NCBI RefSeq assembly: GCF_029076445.1
Contig: NZ_JARESG010000021.1
Coordinates: 1 to 64,000, forward strand
Length of the DNA: 64,000 nt
Source of the DNA: Pseudarthrobacter naphthalenicus
Lineage (GTDB): Bacteria > Actinomycetota > Actinomycetes > Actinomycetales > Micrococcaceae
Direction of reading: 5' to 3'
Under the pieces are notes generated by a model, which saw nothing but the letters and a program-made list of their open reading frames with translations, was not told the origin of the DNA and searched no databases. Positions within the stretch are counted from its first letter, which is position 1, and the number at the start of each line of letters is the position of its first letter. The translations under genes were made by a program, and so were the position numbers. Of this stretch, positions 1 through 10,300 are shown one piece after another.

Positions 1-60
1 TAGTGAGCTCCATGAAAACGGGCATAACCCGCATCCGCTGCCACCGCCGGAAACCACGCC

Positions 61-125
61 GCTACGCGGAGGTTTTCAATTGAGGCAACGTATCCGGCTA
101 CGCGGAGGTTTTCTATGAGTCAACG
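61..125. repeat. two-copy tandem direct repeat upstream of ileS
   Basis: A 17-bp exact direct repeat lies at 61-77 and 97-113. The similarity runs on for about 12 more bases with one indel (78-90 against 114-125), so the unit is about 36 bp. No coding region covers it. It sits just upstream of the ileS leader. Its function is unknown; it could be a regulator-binding repeat or a relic of slippage. Confidence 0.6.
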
Positions 126-154
126 CGGGGAATGGCGGTGAACGGCCCGGCGAT

Positions 155-410
155 AGTAGACTCTATGGTGGCTATGACCCGGCTATCACCGGTGAGCTTC
201 CGGAAGAACGCACCGACCGCCTGGAAACCGGCAGCGGTGTCATTAGAACCGGACGGGTATGCCCGTTACAGCTGTAATGAGCGGCCGGTGCGGCCCCGGC
301 TCTTCGCGGAGCAGGTGCAGCGCCGGTAAGTGAGGTGGTACCGCGGTCAGTGTGTCGTCCCGGGACAACAGTCCCAGGACAACACAGGAGCCGTCCTCGC
401 ATCCTGAAAA
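155..410 (+). promoter_or_regulatory. T-box leader (tRNA-Ile sensing) of ileS
   Basis: The conserved T-box sequence AGGTGGTACCGCGG is at 333-346, where the tRNA 3' end is bound. A candidate ATC isoleucine specifier lies in the GGCTATCACCGG segment near 180-192, followed by a purine-rich stem-I region. There is no T-rich intrinsic terminator between the T-box and the gene. This fits the actinobacterial class that controls ribosome access rather than transcription. Expected behaviour from the family: uncharged tRNA-Ile frees the ribosome binding site and raises ileS translation. Confidence 0.85.
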
Positions 411-463
411 GAACCGGCCGGCAGTGTCCGGACGGTTCACCAGTTCAACCCAGGATGTCGAGA

Positions 464-3400
464 ATGACGTATTATCCCAAAGCCTCATCTTCCCCTTCGG
501 CCACCGCTTCGAGCGGCGCCGGCGTCTCTGCCTCCGTTAAGTTCCCGGAGATCGAAGAGCGCATCCTGAAGTACTGGGAGCAGGACGGCACCTTCCAGGC
601 CAGCATCGACCAGCGCAGCGTCGATGCGCCCGGCGGCCAGCCGGGCAGCAACGAGTTCGTCTTCTACGACGGACCTCCCTTCGCCAATGGCCTCCCGCAC
701 TATGGCCACCTGCTGACCGGTTACGCCAAGGACCTGGTGGGCCGCTACCAGACCCAGCGCGGCCGCCGGGTTGAGCGCCGCTTCGGCTGGGACACCCACG
801 GGCTGCCCGCCGAACTCGAAGCCATGAAGCAGCTGGGCATGACGGACAAGACCCAGATCGAGGCCATGGGCATCGACAAGTTCAACGATGCCTGCCGAGC
901 CTCGGTCATGAAGTACGCCGACGAGTGGAAGAGCTACGTCACCCGCCAGGCCCGCTGGGTGGACTTCGACAACGACTACAAGACGCTCAATGTCGAGTAC
1001 ATGGAGTCCGTTCTCTGGGCCTTCAAGCAGCTGCACGAAAAGGGCCTGACCTACAACGGCTACCGAGTGCTGCCGTACTGCTGGAAGGACGAGACGCCGC
1101 TGTCCAACCATGAACTGCGCATGGATGACGACGTCTACAAGAACCGCCAGGACCAGACCGTTACCGTCACCTTCCCCATCACGGCGGGGGAGTCGGAGCT
1201 GTCCCGGCAGCTGGCCGGCGTTCAGGCGCTTGCCTGGACCACCACCCCCTGGACGCTGCCCACGAACCTTGCGCTCGCCGTCGGCCCTTCCATCACTTAC
1301 GCCGTCCTCCCTGCCGGTCCCGGTGGCGTGAAGGCTGCCGCGCCGGACGCGCCGGTCACCGGCAGCTTCCTGCTGGCCGCCGACCTGCTCTCGACGTATG
1401 CCAAGGACCTGGGCTACGAGGACTTCGCCTCCGCCGAGGCCGCCGTCGTGTCAACCCACACGGGCGCGGAACTTGAGGGCCTGCAGTACCAGCCGCTGTG
1501 GCACGATTTCAGCGACACCGAAAAGTACGGCACCCAGAACGCCTGGCGCTTCCTGGTGGCGGATTACGTCACCACCACCGACGGCACCGGCATCGTGCAC
1601 CAGGCCCCCGCCTACGGCGAGGACGACCAGAAGGTCTGCGAAGAAGCAGGCATCCCGGTGGTCCTGTCCGTGGACGAAGGTGCCAAGTTCCTGCCGCTCT
1701 TCAGCCACGGCGACCTTCACGACATCGTGGGCCTGCAGGTGTTCGACGCCAACAAGCCCATCACCCAGGTGCTCCGCGGCCAGGGACGCCTGGTCCGCCA
1801 GGCCAGCTACGAGCACAGCTACCCGCATTGCTGGCGCTGCCGCAACCCGCTGATCTACCGCGCAGTGTCCTCCTGGTACGTGGAAGTGACCAAGTTCAAG
1901 GACCGGATGTCCGAGCTGAACCAGGAGATCAACTGGATCCCGGGGAACGTCAAGGACGGCCAGTTCGGCAAGTGGCTGGCCAACGCCCGCGACTGGTCCA
2001 TCAGCCGCAACCGCTACTGGGGCAGCCCCATCCCGGTGTGGCAGTCCAGCGACCCCGAATTCCCGCGCACCGACGTCTACGGCTCCCTCGCCGAGATCGA
2101 GGCCGACTTCGGCCGGCTGCCGCTGAACAAGGCCGGCCAGGTGGACCTGCACCGCCCCTTCATCGACGAACTGACCCGGCCGAACCCGGACGATCCCCGG
2201 ACCCCCGAAGAGGGCCAGTCCGTGATGCGCCGCGTGGAGGACGTCCTGGACGTCTGGTTTGACTCCGGCTCCATGCCGTACGGCCAGGTCCATTACCCGT
2301 TCGAAAACGAAGCCTGGTTCGACACGCACAACCCGGCCGACTTCATTGTGGAGTACATCGGTCAGACCCGCGGCTGGTTCTACATGCTGCACATCCTCTC
2401 CACCGCGCTCTTCGACCGGCCGGCCTTCCGGAACGTCATCAGCCACGGCATCGTGCTGGGCTCTGACGGGCAGAAGATGTCCAAGAGCCTGCGCAACTAC
2501 CCCGACGTCTCCGAAGTCCTGGACCGCGACGGGTCAGATGCCATGCGCTGGTTCCTGATGTCCAGCCCCATCCTGCGCGGCGGAAACCTGGTGGTCACCG
2601 AACAGGGAATCCGCGACGGCGTCCGCCAGGTCATTCTGCCGCTGTGGAATGTCTACAGCTTCTTTACGCTGTACACCAACGCCGCGAACGCTGCTGCAGG
2701 ACAAGCGGCCGGGTACGAGGCAAAGCTTCGCTACGACGGCTACGCCGACACCCTGGACCAGTACCTGCTGGCCAACACCGGGGACCTGGTCCGCAACATG
2801 ACCGCGCAACTGGACAGCTACGACATCTCCGGCGCCTGCGACGAACTGCGCAGCTACCTGGACATGCTCACCAACTGGTACGTGCGCCGCAGCCGCCAGC
2901 GCTTCTTCGATGAAAGTGCCGACGCGTTCGACGCCCTGTACACCGCGCTGGAGACGGTGTCCCGCGTGGCCGCCTCGCTGCTGCCGCTGGTCTCCGAGGA
3001 GATCTGGCGCGGCCTGACCGGGGGCCGCTCAGTGCACCTGGCCGACTGGCCGGACGCTGACCTCTTCCCGGCCAACGCCGCGCTGGTGGAAGCGATGGAC
3101 CGCGTGCAGCAGATCTGCTCCACCGGGTCCTCGCTCCGCAAGGCCGCGAACCTCCGCGTCCGCCTGCCGCTGCAGGAACTGACTGTCGTGGCACCCGGCG
3201 CGGATGCGCTGGAAGGTTTCGCCGCCGTCGTCGCCGATGAACTGAACATCCGTTCCGTCCGGCTGCTGGACGCAGAGAGCGCCTCCCCGGAGGAATTCGG
3301 CATCGAGCAGAAGCTCGTGGTCAACGCCCGGGCCGCCGGACCGCGCCTGGGCAAAAACGTCCAGCAGGCCATCAAGGGCTCCAAGTCCGGCGACTGGTCC

Positions 3401-3796
3401 GTTTCCGACGAGGGCGTGGTCACCGCCGGTGGTCTGGAGCTGGAACCGCAGGAGTACACCCTGGAGACTGTGGTGGCAGAGGCCGACGGCGGATCGGCGT
3501 CAGTAGCGGTGCTGCCCGGCGGCGGATTCGTGGTGCTCAACACTGAGCTCACCCCGGAGCTCGAAGCCGAAGGAACCGCCCGCGATCTGGTGCGGGCCAT
3601 CCAGCAGGCACGCAAGGACGCCGGGCTGAATGTCAGCGACCGGATCCGGACCACCGTGACGGCCAGCCAGGCTGTCCTGGATGCGCTGGTGGCCAACACC
3701 GAGCTGGTCAAGACCGAAACCCTGACCCTTGAGCTGGACACTGTTCCGGCCGAGTCCGGCGACCCCCGCATCACCGTCGAAAAAGCAGAGGCCTGA
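464..3796 (+). CDS. ileS: isoleucine--tRNA ligase
   Basis: This class Ia aminoacyl-tRNA synthetase charges tRNA-Ile in the cytoplasm. The 1110-residue product has the HIGH-type signature HYGH near residue 79 and the KMSKS loop near residue 672. The editing (CP1) region lies between them, with an anticodon-binding domain and a C-terminal zinc-less extension typical of the long actinobacterial/eukaryote-like IleRS. The ATG at 464 is chosen because the longer frame from 335 would begin inside the T-box; an ATG at 455 is the alternative. Control is by the upstream T-box. folC follows after 3 bases, so the two genes are probably cotranscribed. Confidence 0.97.
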   Translation: MTYYPKASSSPSATASSGAGVSASVKFPEIEERILKYWEQDGTFQASIDQRSVDAPGGQPGSNEFVFYDGPPFANGLPHYGHLLTGYAKDLVGRYQTQRGRRVERRFGWDTHGLPAELEAMKQLGMTDKTQIEAMGIDKFNDACRASVMKYADEWKSYVTRQARWVDFDNDYKTLNVEYMESVLWAFKQLHEKGLTYNGYRVLPYCWKDETPLSNHELRMDDDVYKNRQDQTVTVTFPITAGESELSRQLAGVQALAWTTTPWTLPTNLALAVGPSITYAVLPAGPGGVKAAAPDAPVTGSFLLAADLLSTYAKDLGYEDFASAEAAVVSTHTGAELEGLQYQPLWHDFSDTEKYGTQNAWRFLVADYVTTTDGTGIVHQAPAYGEDDQKVCEEAGIPVVLSVDEGAKFLPLFSHGDLHDIVGLQVFDANKPITQVLRGQGRLVRQASYEHSYPHCWRCRNPLIYRAVSSWYVEVTKFKDRMSELNQEINWIPGNVKDGQFGKWLANARDWSISRNRYWGSPIPVWQSSDPEFPRTDVYGSLAEIEADFGRLPLNKAGQVDLHRPFIDELTRPNPDDPRTPEEGQSVMRRVEDVLDVWFDSGSMPYGQVHYPFENEAWFDTHNPADFIVEYIGQTRGWFYMLHILSTALFDRPAFRNVISHGIVLGSDGQKMSKSLRNYPDVSEVLDRDGSDAMRWFLMSSPILRGGNLVVTEQGIRDGVRQVILPLWNVYSFFTLYTNAANAAAGQAAGYEAKLRYDGYADTLDQYLLANTGDLVRNMTAQLDSYDISGACDELRSYLDMLTNWYVRRSRQRFFDESADAFDALYTALETVSRVAASLLPLVSEEIWRGLTGGRSVHLADWPDADLFPANAALVEAMDRVQQICSTGSSLRKAANLRVRLPLQELTVVAPGADALEGFAAVVADELNIRSVRLLDAESASPEEFGIEQKLVVNARAAGPRLGKNVQQAIKGSKSGDWSVSDEGVVTAGGLELEPQEYTLETVVAEADGGSASVAVLPGGGFVVLNTELTPELEAEGTARDLVRAIQQARKDAGLNVSDRIRTTVTASQAVLDALVANTELVKTETLTLELDTVPAESGDPRITVEKAEA

Positions 3797-3799
3797 GCC

Positions 3800-5158
3800 A
3801 TGACTGACGAATTTTCCGTAGAAAGCGTCTACGCCGAGCTGCTGGGGCGTGCGCCCGAAAACAAGATGGAGCCGCGGCTGGCGCCCCTGTTCCGGGCCAT
3901 GGACGTTCTGGGCGAGCCCAACAAGGCGTACCCGATCATCCACGTCACCGGTACCAATGGCAAGACCTCCACGGCCCGGATGATCGAAGCCGGGCTGCGT
4001 GCCCACGGCCTGAGCACCGGCCGCTACACCAGCCCGCACCTGTCCAAGGTCACCGAGCGCATCAGCATCGACGGCCACCCCGTCAGCGACGAAACATTCG
4101 TCCGCATCTGGGATGAGATCCGGCCCTACCTGCAGATTGTCGATTCCGAGCTGGAGGCCGAAGGGGAGCCCCGGCTGACCTATTTTGAGTGCCTGACCAT
4201 TCTGGGCTTCGCCATCTTCGCTGACCAGCCGGTTAACGTTGCCGTCATCGAGGTGGGCCTCGGCGGCATCACCGACGCCACCAACGTGGGCGACGGACAG
4301 GTCTCGGTGATCACGCCCATCTCGCTGGACCACACGGACCTGCTGGGCGACACCACCGAAGACATCGCCTACGAAAAGGCCGGCATCATCAAACCCGGCG
4401 GCTACCTCGTCAGCGCCGCACAGCCTGTTGACGCTGCCCAGGTGCTGCTTGAAAAGGCCAAGGACGTAGGGGTGCCGTTCCGCTTCGAAGGCGTCGAATT
4501 CGGCGTCGAGTCACGGACCGTTGCCGTGGGCGGGCAGGTAGTCAGCATCCAGGGCATCGCCGGCCGGTACCCGGACCTGTTGTTGCCGCTGCACGGCGCG
4601 CATCAGGCCCAGAACGCCGCGGTGGCCGTGGCAGCGCTCGAAGCCTTCTTCGGCGGCGAGAAGGAATTGGACCCAGAAGTGCTGCAGGAAGCCTTCGCGT
4701 CCGTCACCTCGCCGGGCCGGCTGGAGGTTGTCCGGACCGCACCCACCATCATTGTGGATGCAGCCCACAACCCGGACGGCATCAAAGTCTCCGCCGAAGC
4801 AATCCAGGAAGCCTTCACCTTCACCCGGCTTGTCCCGGTGGTAGGGGTGCTGAAGGAGAAGGACGCCGAGGAGATCCTGCGCCAGCTCAAGGAATCCCTG
4901 GGCGGCCTGGCGGAGGAATACTGCTTCACGCAGTCCAACTCCCCGCGCGCTGTCCCGGCGGCGGAGCTGGCGGAACTGGCCGTGGAACTGGGGTTTGGCG
5001 AGGACAACATCCACATTGCGGAGAAGCTCGACGACGCCCTGGAGTGGGCTGTGGAACGTGCTGAAGCCAACGATGACCTGTCCGGCGGCGTCCTGGTGAC
5101 CGGTTCGATCACCCTGGTGGCCGAGGCCCGGATCCTGCTTGGAAAGACGGAGGCCTAG
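3800..5158 (+). CDS. folC: bifunctional folylpolyglutamate synthase / dihydrofolate synthase
   Basis: FolC adds glutamate to dihydropteroate and then to folates, so that they are retained and recognised by C1 enzymes. The 452-residue length is normal. The Mur-ligase-type P-loop HVTGTNGKTS is near residues 48-57, followed by a Mur-ligase central fold and a C-terminal domain beginning around residue 300 (SPGRLEVVRTAPTIIVDAAH). The ATG at 3800 follows the ileS stop by 3 bases. A DUF4233 membrane protein and ndk follow closely, the arrangement seen in many actinobacteria. Confidence 0.96.
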   Translation: MTDEFSVESVYAELLGRAPENKMEPRLAPLFRAMDVLGEPNKAYPIIHVTGTNGKTSTARMIEAGLRAHGLSTGRYTSPHLSKVTERISIDGHPVSDETFVRIWDEIRPYLQIVDSELEAEGEPRLTYFECLTILGFAIFADQPVNVAVIEVGLGGITDATNVGDGQVSVITPISLDHTDLLGDTTEDIAYEKAGIIKPGGYLVSAAQPVDAAQVLLEKAKDVGVPFRFEGVEFGVESRTVAVGGQVVSIQGIAGRYPDLLLPLHGAHQAQNAAVAVAALEAFFGGEKELDPEVLQEAFASVTSPGRLEVVRTAPTIIVDAAHNPDGIKVSAEAIQEAFTFTRLVPVVGVLKEKDAEEILRQLKESLGGLAEEYCFTQSNSPRAVPAAELAELAVELGFGEDNIHIAEKLDDALEWAVERAEANDDLSGGVLVTGSITLVAEARILLGKTEA

Positions 5159-5160
5159 CC

Positions 5161-5607
5161 GTGGCAAAGCTGACCAAGGCACAACGTGAATGGCGTCCGG
5201 GGATGCCCAAAAAGCGGCGTTCCACCAAGGTGATGTTCGCCTCCACGGTCCTGCTGCTCGAAGCTTTTGTGGTCTTTTTTGCCACCCTTGCCGTCTTCGG
5301 ACTCAGGCGCGGTGAATTCCCGCCGGCCCTGATTCTGGGGACCGGCATTGCGCTCAGCCTGGTCATGGTATTCGCCTGTGCGGTGCTCTCCAAGCCGTGG
5401 GGAGTGGCACTGGGCTGGATCCTTCAGATCGTGCTGATCCTCACCGGAATCGTGGAGCCGATGATGTTCCTGGTGGGCGCACTGTTCGGCCTGGCTTGGT
5501 GGTACGGGATCCGCACCGGGATCAGGATCGACTCGGAGTCCGCGCAGCGCGAACGCGAGCAGGCTGAATGGAACGCCGCGCACGGGGACACCCCGCCGGC
5601 CTCGTAG
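5161..5607 (+). CDS. DUF4233 family membrane protein
   Basis: A 148-residue protein starts at GTG 5161, two bases after the folC stop. After a basic N-terminus (KAQREWRPGMPKKRRS) it has about four hydrophobic segments, near residues 20-42, 50-70, 76-92 and 95-112, and a charged C-terminal tail. The sequence and its position between folC and ndk match the actinobacterial DUF4233 family, whose biochemical function is not known. Co-transcription with ileS-folC is likely from the spacing. No catalytic motif is visible. Confidence 0.85.
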   Translation: MAKLTKAQREWRPGMPKKRRSTKVMFASTVLLLEAFVVFFATLAVFGLRRGEFPPALILGTGIALSLVMVFACAVLSKPWGVALGWILQIVLILTGIVEPMMFLVGALFGLAWWYGIRTGIRIDSESAQREREQAEWNAAHGDTPPAS

Positions 5608-5644
5608 ACTTGTCCCGAAACCCCCCAAACGCATTGGAGCAACT

Positions 5645-6064
5645 GTGAGCATTGAGCGCACCCTCGTTTTGATCAAGCCCGACGGCGTGGCCCGCAACCT
5701 CAGCGGCGCTATCCTGAGCCGCATTGAGGCCAAGGGGTACACCCTCGCCGAGCTGAAAAAAGTTGACGCCAGCCGCGAACTCCTGGAGCAGCACTACGAA
5801 GAGCACGTGGGCAAGCCGTTCTACGAGCCCCTTGTGGAATTCATGCTGAGCGGCCCGGTAGTGGCCGCGATCTTCGAAGGCCACCGCGTCATTGAAGGCT
5901 TCCGGTCCCTCGCCGGAACCACCGACCCCACCACGGCTGCCCCCGGGACCATCCGTGGCGACTTCGGCCGCGACTGGGGCCTGAAGGTCCAGCAGAACCT
6001 GGTTCACGGCTCCGACTCCGTGGACTCGGCCGAACGCGAAATCAAGATCTGGTTTCAGGGCTAG
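5645..6064 (+). CDS. ndk: nucleoside-diphosphate kinase
   Basis: Ndk equilibrates nucleoside di- and triphosphate pools by passing phosphate through a phospho-histidine. The 139-residue protein starts at GTG 5645 behind a TTGGAG ribosome binding site. It begins with the family N-terminus (ERTLVLIKPDGVARNL), and the active-site histidine is in NLVHGSDS near residue 121. Length is normal. It closes the ileS-folC-DUF4233-ndk run and is followed by a strong hairpin terminator. Confidence 0.97.
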   Translation: MSIERTLVLIKPDGVARNLSGAILSRIEAKGYTLAELKKVDASRELLEQHYEEHVGKPFYEPLVEFMLSGPVVAAIFEGHRVIEGFRSLAGTTDPTTAAPGTIRGDFGRDWGLKVQQNLVHGSDSVDSAEREIKIWFQG

Positions 6065-6130
6065 GGAACGCGGGGTCTCTTAAAGCCCGCTCCGGGCTGT
6101 CCATCGGGCACCAAGTGACCCCGCCCCGCG

Positions 6131-6180
6131 CACACAGAAAAGCCCCCGTTTCTTCGGAAACGGGGGCTTTTCTCTGTGTG
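6131..6180. terminator. bidirectional terminator between ndk and the VKOR gene
   Basis: A nearly perfect stem of about 22 bp (6131-6152 with 6157-6180) has a TTCG tetraloop at 6153-6156. An A-rich 5' side and T-rich 3' side allow termination from both strands. It separates the convergent ndk (+) and VKOR (-) genes. Confidence 0.9.
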
Positions 6181-6182
6181 TG

Positions 6183-6887
6183 CTAGAAGCCGGACGTGCC
6201 CGCGAACACTTGAATAAAGGCGAAGAAGATGGTGGCGATGACGGCGACATAGAGCAGCGCCGTGATGATCCAGCCCGAATCGCCCAGGACCTTGGCCGCG
6301 CCTGAGGGCATGGGGATCACGCCGTGGCTAATATTCCTGATGGTGACCCAGACGAACAGCGGGATCATGGCCGCCCAGACGATCATGCAGAACGGGCACA
6401 GGATGTGGATCGAGTACAGCGCCTGGGACCACAGCCACACCACAAACGCGAAACCCAGGGTGACGCCGGCCTGAAGCCCCACCCAGTACCAGCGGGCAAA
6501 CGTGGCGCCGGACAGCAGGGCCATGCCCGCGGTGATGATGACGGCGAAAGCCACAATGCCGATGAACATGTTGGGGAACCCGAACACCGCGCTCTGCCAG
6601 GTCTGCATCACCTGGCCGCAGGAAATCCAAGGATTCACGTCGCACACTGTGACGTGGTTGGGATCCTTGAGGACTTCGAGCTTTTCCAGGACCAGGGTTC
6701 CCGAGGCAAGCCAGCCGATGATGCCCGTGATCACCATCAGCCAGCCGAAAGGCCGGTTGCGGGTCATGCGCGGCAGGCCGGGTGCCGTCCTCTCCGCCAC
6801 CTCGCTGGAAGGTGTTCCAGCGGGGGAGGCCCCGACCGTGCGGGAAGCAGGCGTGGTGTCGGTACCGTGCGGGGACATACTGGGCAT
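6183..6887 (-). CDS. vitamin K epoxide reductase (VKOR) family protein
   Basis: This integral membrane oxidoreductase is expected to reoxidise a DsbA-like thiol oxidase using menaquinone. The 234-residue protein has a hydrophilic, Pro/Thr-rich N-terminal tail of about 45 residues and then at least four membrane segments. The paired loop cysteines are C82 and C90 (VCDVNPWISC), and the CPFC redox motif is C164/C167. No fused thioredoxin domain is present, so the partner DsbA-like protein must be encoded elsewhere. It is transcribed alone and is convergent with ndk. Confidence 0.92.
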   Translation of the reverse strand: MPSMSPHGTDTTPASRTVGASPAGTPSSEVAERTAPGLPRMTRNRPFGWLMVITGIIGWLASGTLVLEKLEVLKDPNHVTVCDVNPWISCGQVMQTWQSAVFGFPNMFIGIVAFAVIITAGMALLSGATFARWYWVGLQAGVTLGFAFVVWLWSQALYSIHILCPFCMIVWAAMIPLFVWVTIRNISHGVIPMPSGAAKVLGDSGWIITALLYVAVIATIFFAFIQVFAGTSGF

Positions 6888-7385
6888 GGTGTCTGGCGTC
6901 CTTTGTTTCGGGTGCTCCTAGCCCGATTGTAACGCCGGCGGCTGAACACACCCCTCAGCAAATAGGGCGGCTCGGCCAGCACCGCACCTCAGCCGCCCTG
7001 GCAGCCCGGCTCTCCGGAGCGGATTCGTTGACCGCGCTTCCGCAGTCCCGGGGCCGGGGTGTGAGAGAATGAACATGGCTGGAGGCCGACCCACATTCGG
7101 ACTCCGGTCCGGTGGCTTGTTTCAAGACCGCCAATGATGAGCAGGGCAGGCTTTGGATTCTCTGATCCGGCCTCCCGCAATTCCATTGGTCGGCACCTGG
7201 TTGTGGCGTGTAGAACAACGGGTTTCAGGACACAGCCGACGGCTCCCACGGGCTGCCGCACCCCATTGCCGGTGCGAACCTGGGAGTATCCACTTGACTT
7301 CTGTCAACGCCTGCGGGTTTTGACAATAGGTGCCCCATTGGGTGCCGGATGTGGCGGCACATCAGGGGCAGGAGTGTAGCTACAT
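6888..7385 (+). other. 498-bp intergenic region / long RNase E leader
   Basis: No convincing gene is seen here. The left part holds the promoter side of the VKOR gene. The right part (about 7060-7385) is probably the 5' leader of the RNase E gene. It has several small inverted repeats, for example GGTGCCCCATTGGGTGCC at 7329-7346, close to the start codon. RNase E mRNAs in other bacteria are autoregulated through their leaders; whether this one is cannot be told from sequence. It does not match 6C RNA, RNase P RNA or tmRNA. Confidence 0.4.
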
Positions 7386-10300
7386 ATGGAAAATGAACAC
7401 GTACCAGCCGTTAATGCTGAAACAGGGGCTCCTGAAACTCCCGAGGTGCCGCCGAAGGCTCCCCGAACCCGCCGCAAAGCGGCCCCGAAGGCGGCGGTCG
7501 CAACATCCGCCGCTGAGCCGTCCCTGACCGATACCGACGCTGGGACTGCCGCGGTCCTGGAGTCAGTTGCCGTCGTTGAGGCTGCCGCGGACACCAAGGC
7601 CCCCGTCCGCCGGACCCGCGCCCGCAAGAAGCCCGAAGCCGCGGAACCGCTGCCGGCCTTCGCCGTGGAGAACACTGAAACCTCCGCCGCGGAAGGGGAA
7701 GCGGCGCCTGCCACGGCCGGCCCCGCGGCTTCCGAGCCGGCGGACGCCGACACGAAGCCGGTCCGCCGCCGTCGGGTAGCCACCCGAAAGACCTCCGCGC
7801 CGAACGTTTCAGCACCGGAAGCCGCTGCCGTGCCGGCAGAACCGGCAGCCGCTGGCACCCCCGCCGCCGAAGCGCAGGACGCGCCTGGCGCCGCTGCCCC
7901 CGCCACAACGCCTGCTGCCGCACCTGCCGCTGTAACCCCGGCCGCTGTAACCCCGGCCGCTGTAACCCCTGCCGCGGAAACCGCGGCTGCTGTGACCGCA
8001 CCTGCTGCAACCCCCGCAACAGATACCCCTGACCAGGTTGCTGCTCCGGCCGAAGAGCCGGCCAGCCCGTTTGGTTCGCTGTTCCTGGAACCGGGCTCAG
8101 CCACATCGGTCCTGTTCCAGGCACCGGACCTGACCGCCGTCGTCCGCCCTGTTCCGGCAGCGGTGGAAGAGGCGGAAGAGGACGACGCCGAAGAGGGCGA
8201 AGGCGATGACGCCAACGGCCGCCGGCGTCGCCGCAGCCGCGGCCGCCGAGGCCGCAGCCGCGCCGGTGATACCGACGCCGGGGCCGACACCGACGGTTCC
8301 GAAGGCGCCGAGGACGGTGCCGGTGACGACGACGAGGAAAACGCCGTCCAGAACGACGAAGGGGTGACCTCCCGCCGTCGCCGCCGCCGCCGCCGTGGCG
8401 ACCAGGACCTGGAGCTGACCGGGGGCGGAGACGACGATCCGCCCAACACGGTGACCCGGGTACGGGCTCCGCGGGCAGTTACCGAAGCGCCGGTCAACAA
8501 CCGCGTGACCAGTGTGAAGGGCTCCACCCGGCTCGAAGCCAAGAAGCAGCGCCGCCGCGAATCCCGCGACACCGGCCGCCGCAGGACCGTGATCACCGAG
8601 GCCGAGTTCCTGGCCCGCCGCGAATCCGTGGACCGTCAGATGATCGTCCGCCAGCGCGACGACAGAATCCAGATCGGTGTCCTCGAGGACGGCGTCCTGG
8701 CGGAGCACTTTGTCTCCAAGACCCAGCAGGACTCCCTGATCGGCAACGTCTACCTCGGCAAGGTGCAGAACGTCCTGCCCTCCATGGAAGCGGCATTCGT
8801 TGACATCGGTCGCGGCCGCAACGCCGTGCTGTACGCCGGTGAAGTGAACTGGGACGCGGTTAACCTCGAAGGCAAGCAGCGCCGGATCGAAAATGCGCTC
8901 AAGTCAGGGGACACCGTCCTGGTCCAGGTGACCAAGGACCCCGTGGGACACAAGGGTGCCCGGCTGACCAGCCAGATCTCCCTCCCGGGCCGTTACCTGG
9001 TCTACGTCCCGGGGGGCTCGATGACGGGCATCTCCCGCAAACTGCCCGACGTCGAACGCAACCGCCTCAAGCGCATCCTCAAGGACCGTTTGCCTGAGCA
9101 CGCCGGTGTGATCGTCCGCACCGCCGCGGAGGGTGCCTCTGAAGAGGAACTCACGCATGACATCAACCGGCTGCGTGCACAGTGGGAGGGCATTGAAAGC
9201 CAGTCCACCTCCACCAAGATCCTCGCCCCCGAACTGCTGTACGGCGAACCGGACCTCACCATCAAGGTGGTCCGTGACGTCTTCAACGAGGACTTCTCGA
9301 AGCTGATCGTCTCCGGTGAAGAGGCCTGGGACACCATCGAGGCCTACGTAACCTACGTGGCCCCGGACCTGGTGGGCCGGCTGGAAAAGTGGACCAAGGA
9401 CCAGGACATCTTCTCGGCCTGGCGGATCGACGAGCAGATCCACAAAGCACTCGAACGCAAGGTCTTCCTGCCCTCCGGCGGCTCGCTGGTCATCGACCGG
9501 ACCGAAGCCATGACCGTGGTGGACGTCAACACCGGAAAGTTCACCGGCAGCGGCGGCAACCTCGAGGAAACCGTCACCAAGAACAACCTCGAAGCGGCCG
9601 AAGAAGTGGTCCGGCAGCTCCGGCTCCGGGACATCGGCGGCATCATTGTCATCGACTTCATCGACATGGTCCTTGAGTCCAACCGCGACCTCGTGCTCCG
9701 CCGCATGGTGGAATGCCTGGGCCGTGACCGCACCAAGCATCAGGTGGCTGAGGTGACTTCGCTGGGTCTGGTGCAGATGACGCGCAAGCGCATGGGCACC
9801 GGCCTGCTGGAAGTCTTCGGGGAACAGTGCGAGGCCTGCGCCGGCCGCGGAATTGTCACCCACGACGATCCTGTGGAGCACCGCCGCGCCAACACCGTCG
9901 CCGCCGAGCACCACGTGCAGCGGGCGGACACCCGGCCGGACACACAGCGGCCGGACAATCAGCGCAACGACGCCCGCCCGGAAGCCCAGCAGGGCGCCCG
10001 GACCGACCGGAAGCGCCGCCGCGGCCGCGGCGGCCAGCCGCTGGACGTAGCGCCGGCAGCTCCCGTGCAGATCCACACGGTCCACCCTGATCCGACAGAT
10101 GCCGAACGCCATGCCAAGGCTGAAGCGACAAGGGTGGCCCTGGCCAACATCGCAGCCGCTGCACACGCCGCCCACCTGCACGACGAGGAAGTAGCCCAAG
10201 GCGCTGCCGGCAGCACCCCCGGCACGGCAACCCCTGCTTCGACGCCGGCACATCCGTCCGAAACGGACAGCACCGGCCGCCCTGCCGCGGTCCTCACGTT

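Noticed and set aside
6888..7385. 6C RNA, RNase P RNA or tmRNA in the rne upstream gap
   Set aside because: No C-run hairpin pair, no conserved RNase P core and no tag-peptide or tRNA-like ends were seen.
8404..8596. Arg- and Ala-rich repeats in RNase E as a recombination artefact
   Set aside because: Codon structure stays in frame and such low-complexity ends are normal for actinobacterial RNase E.
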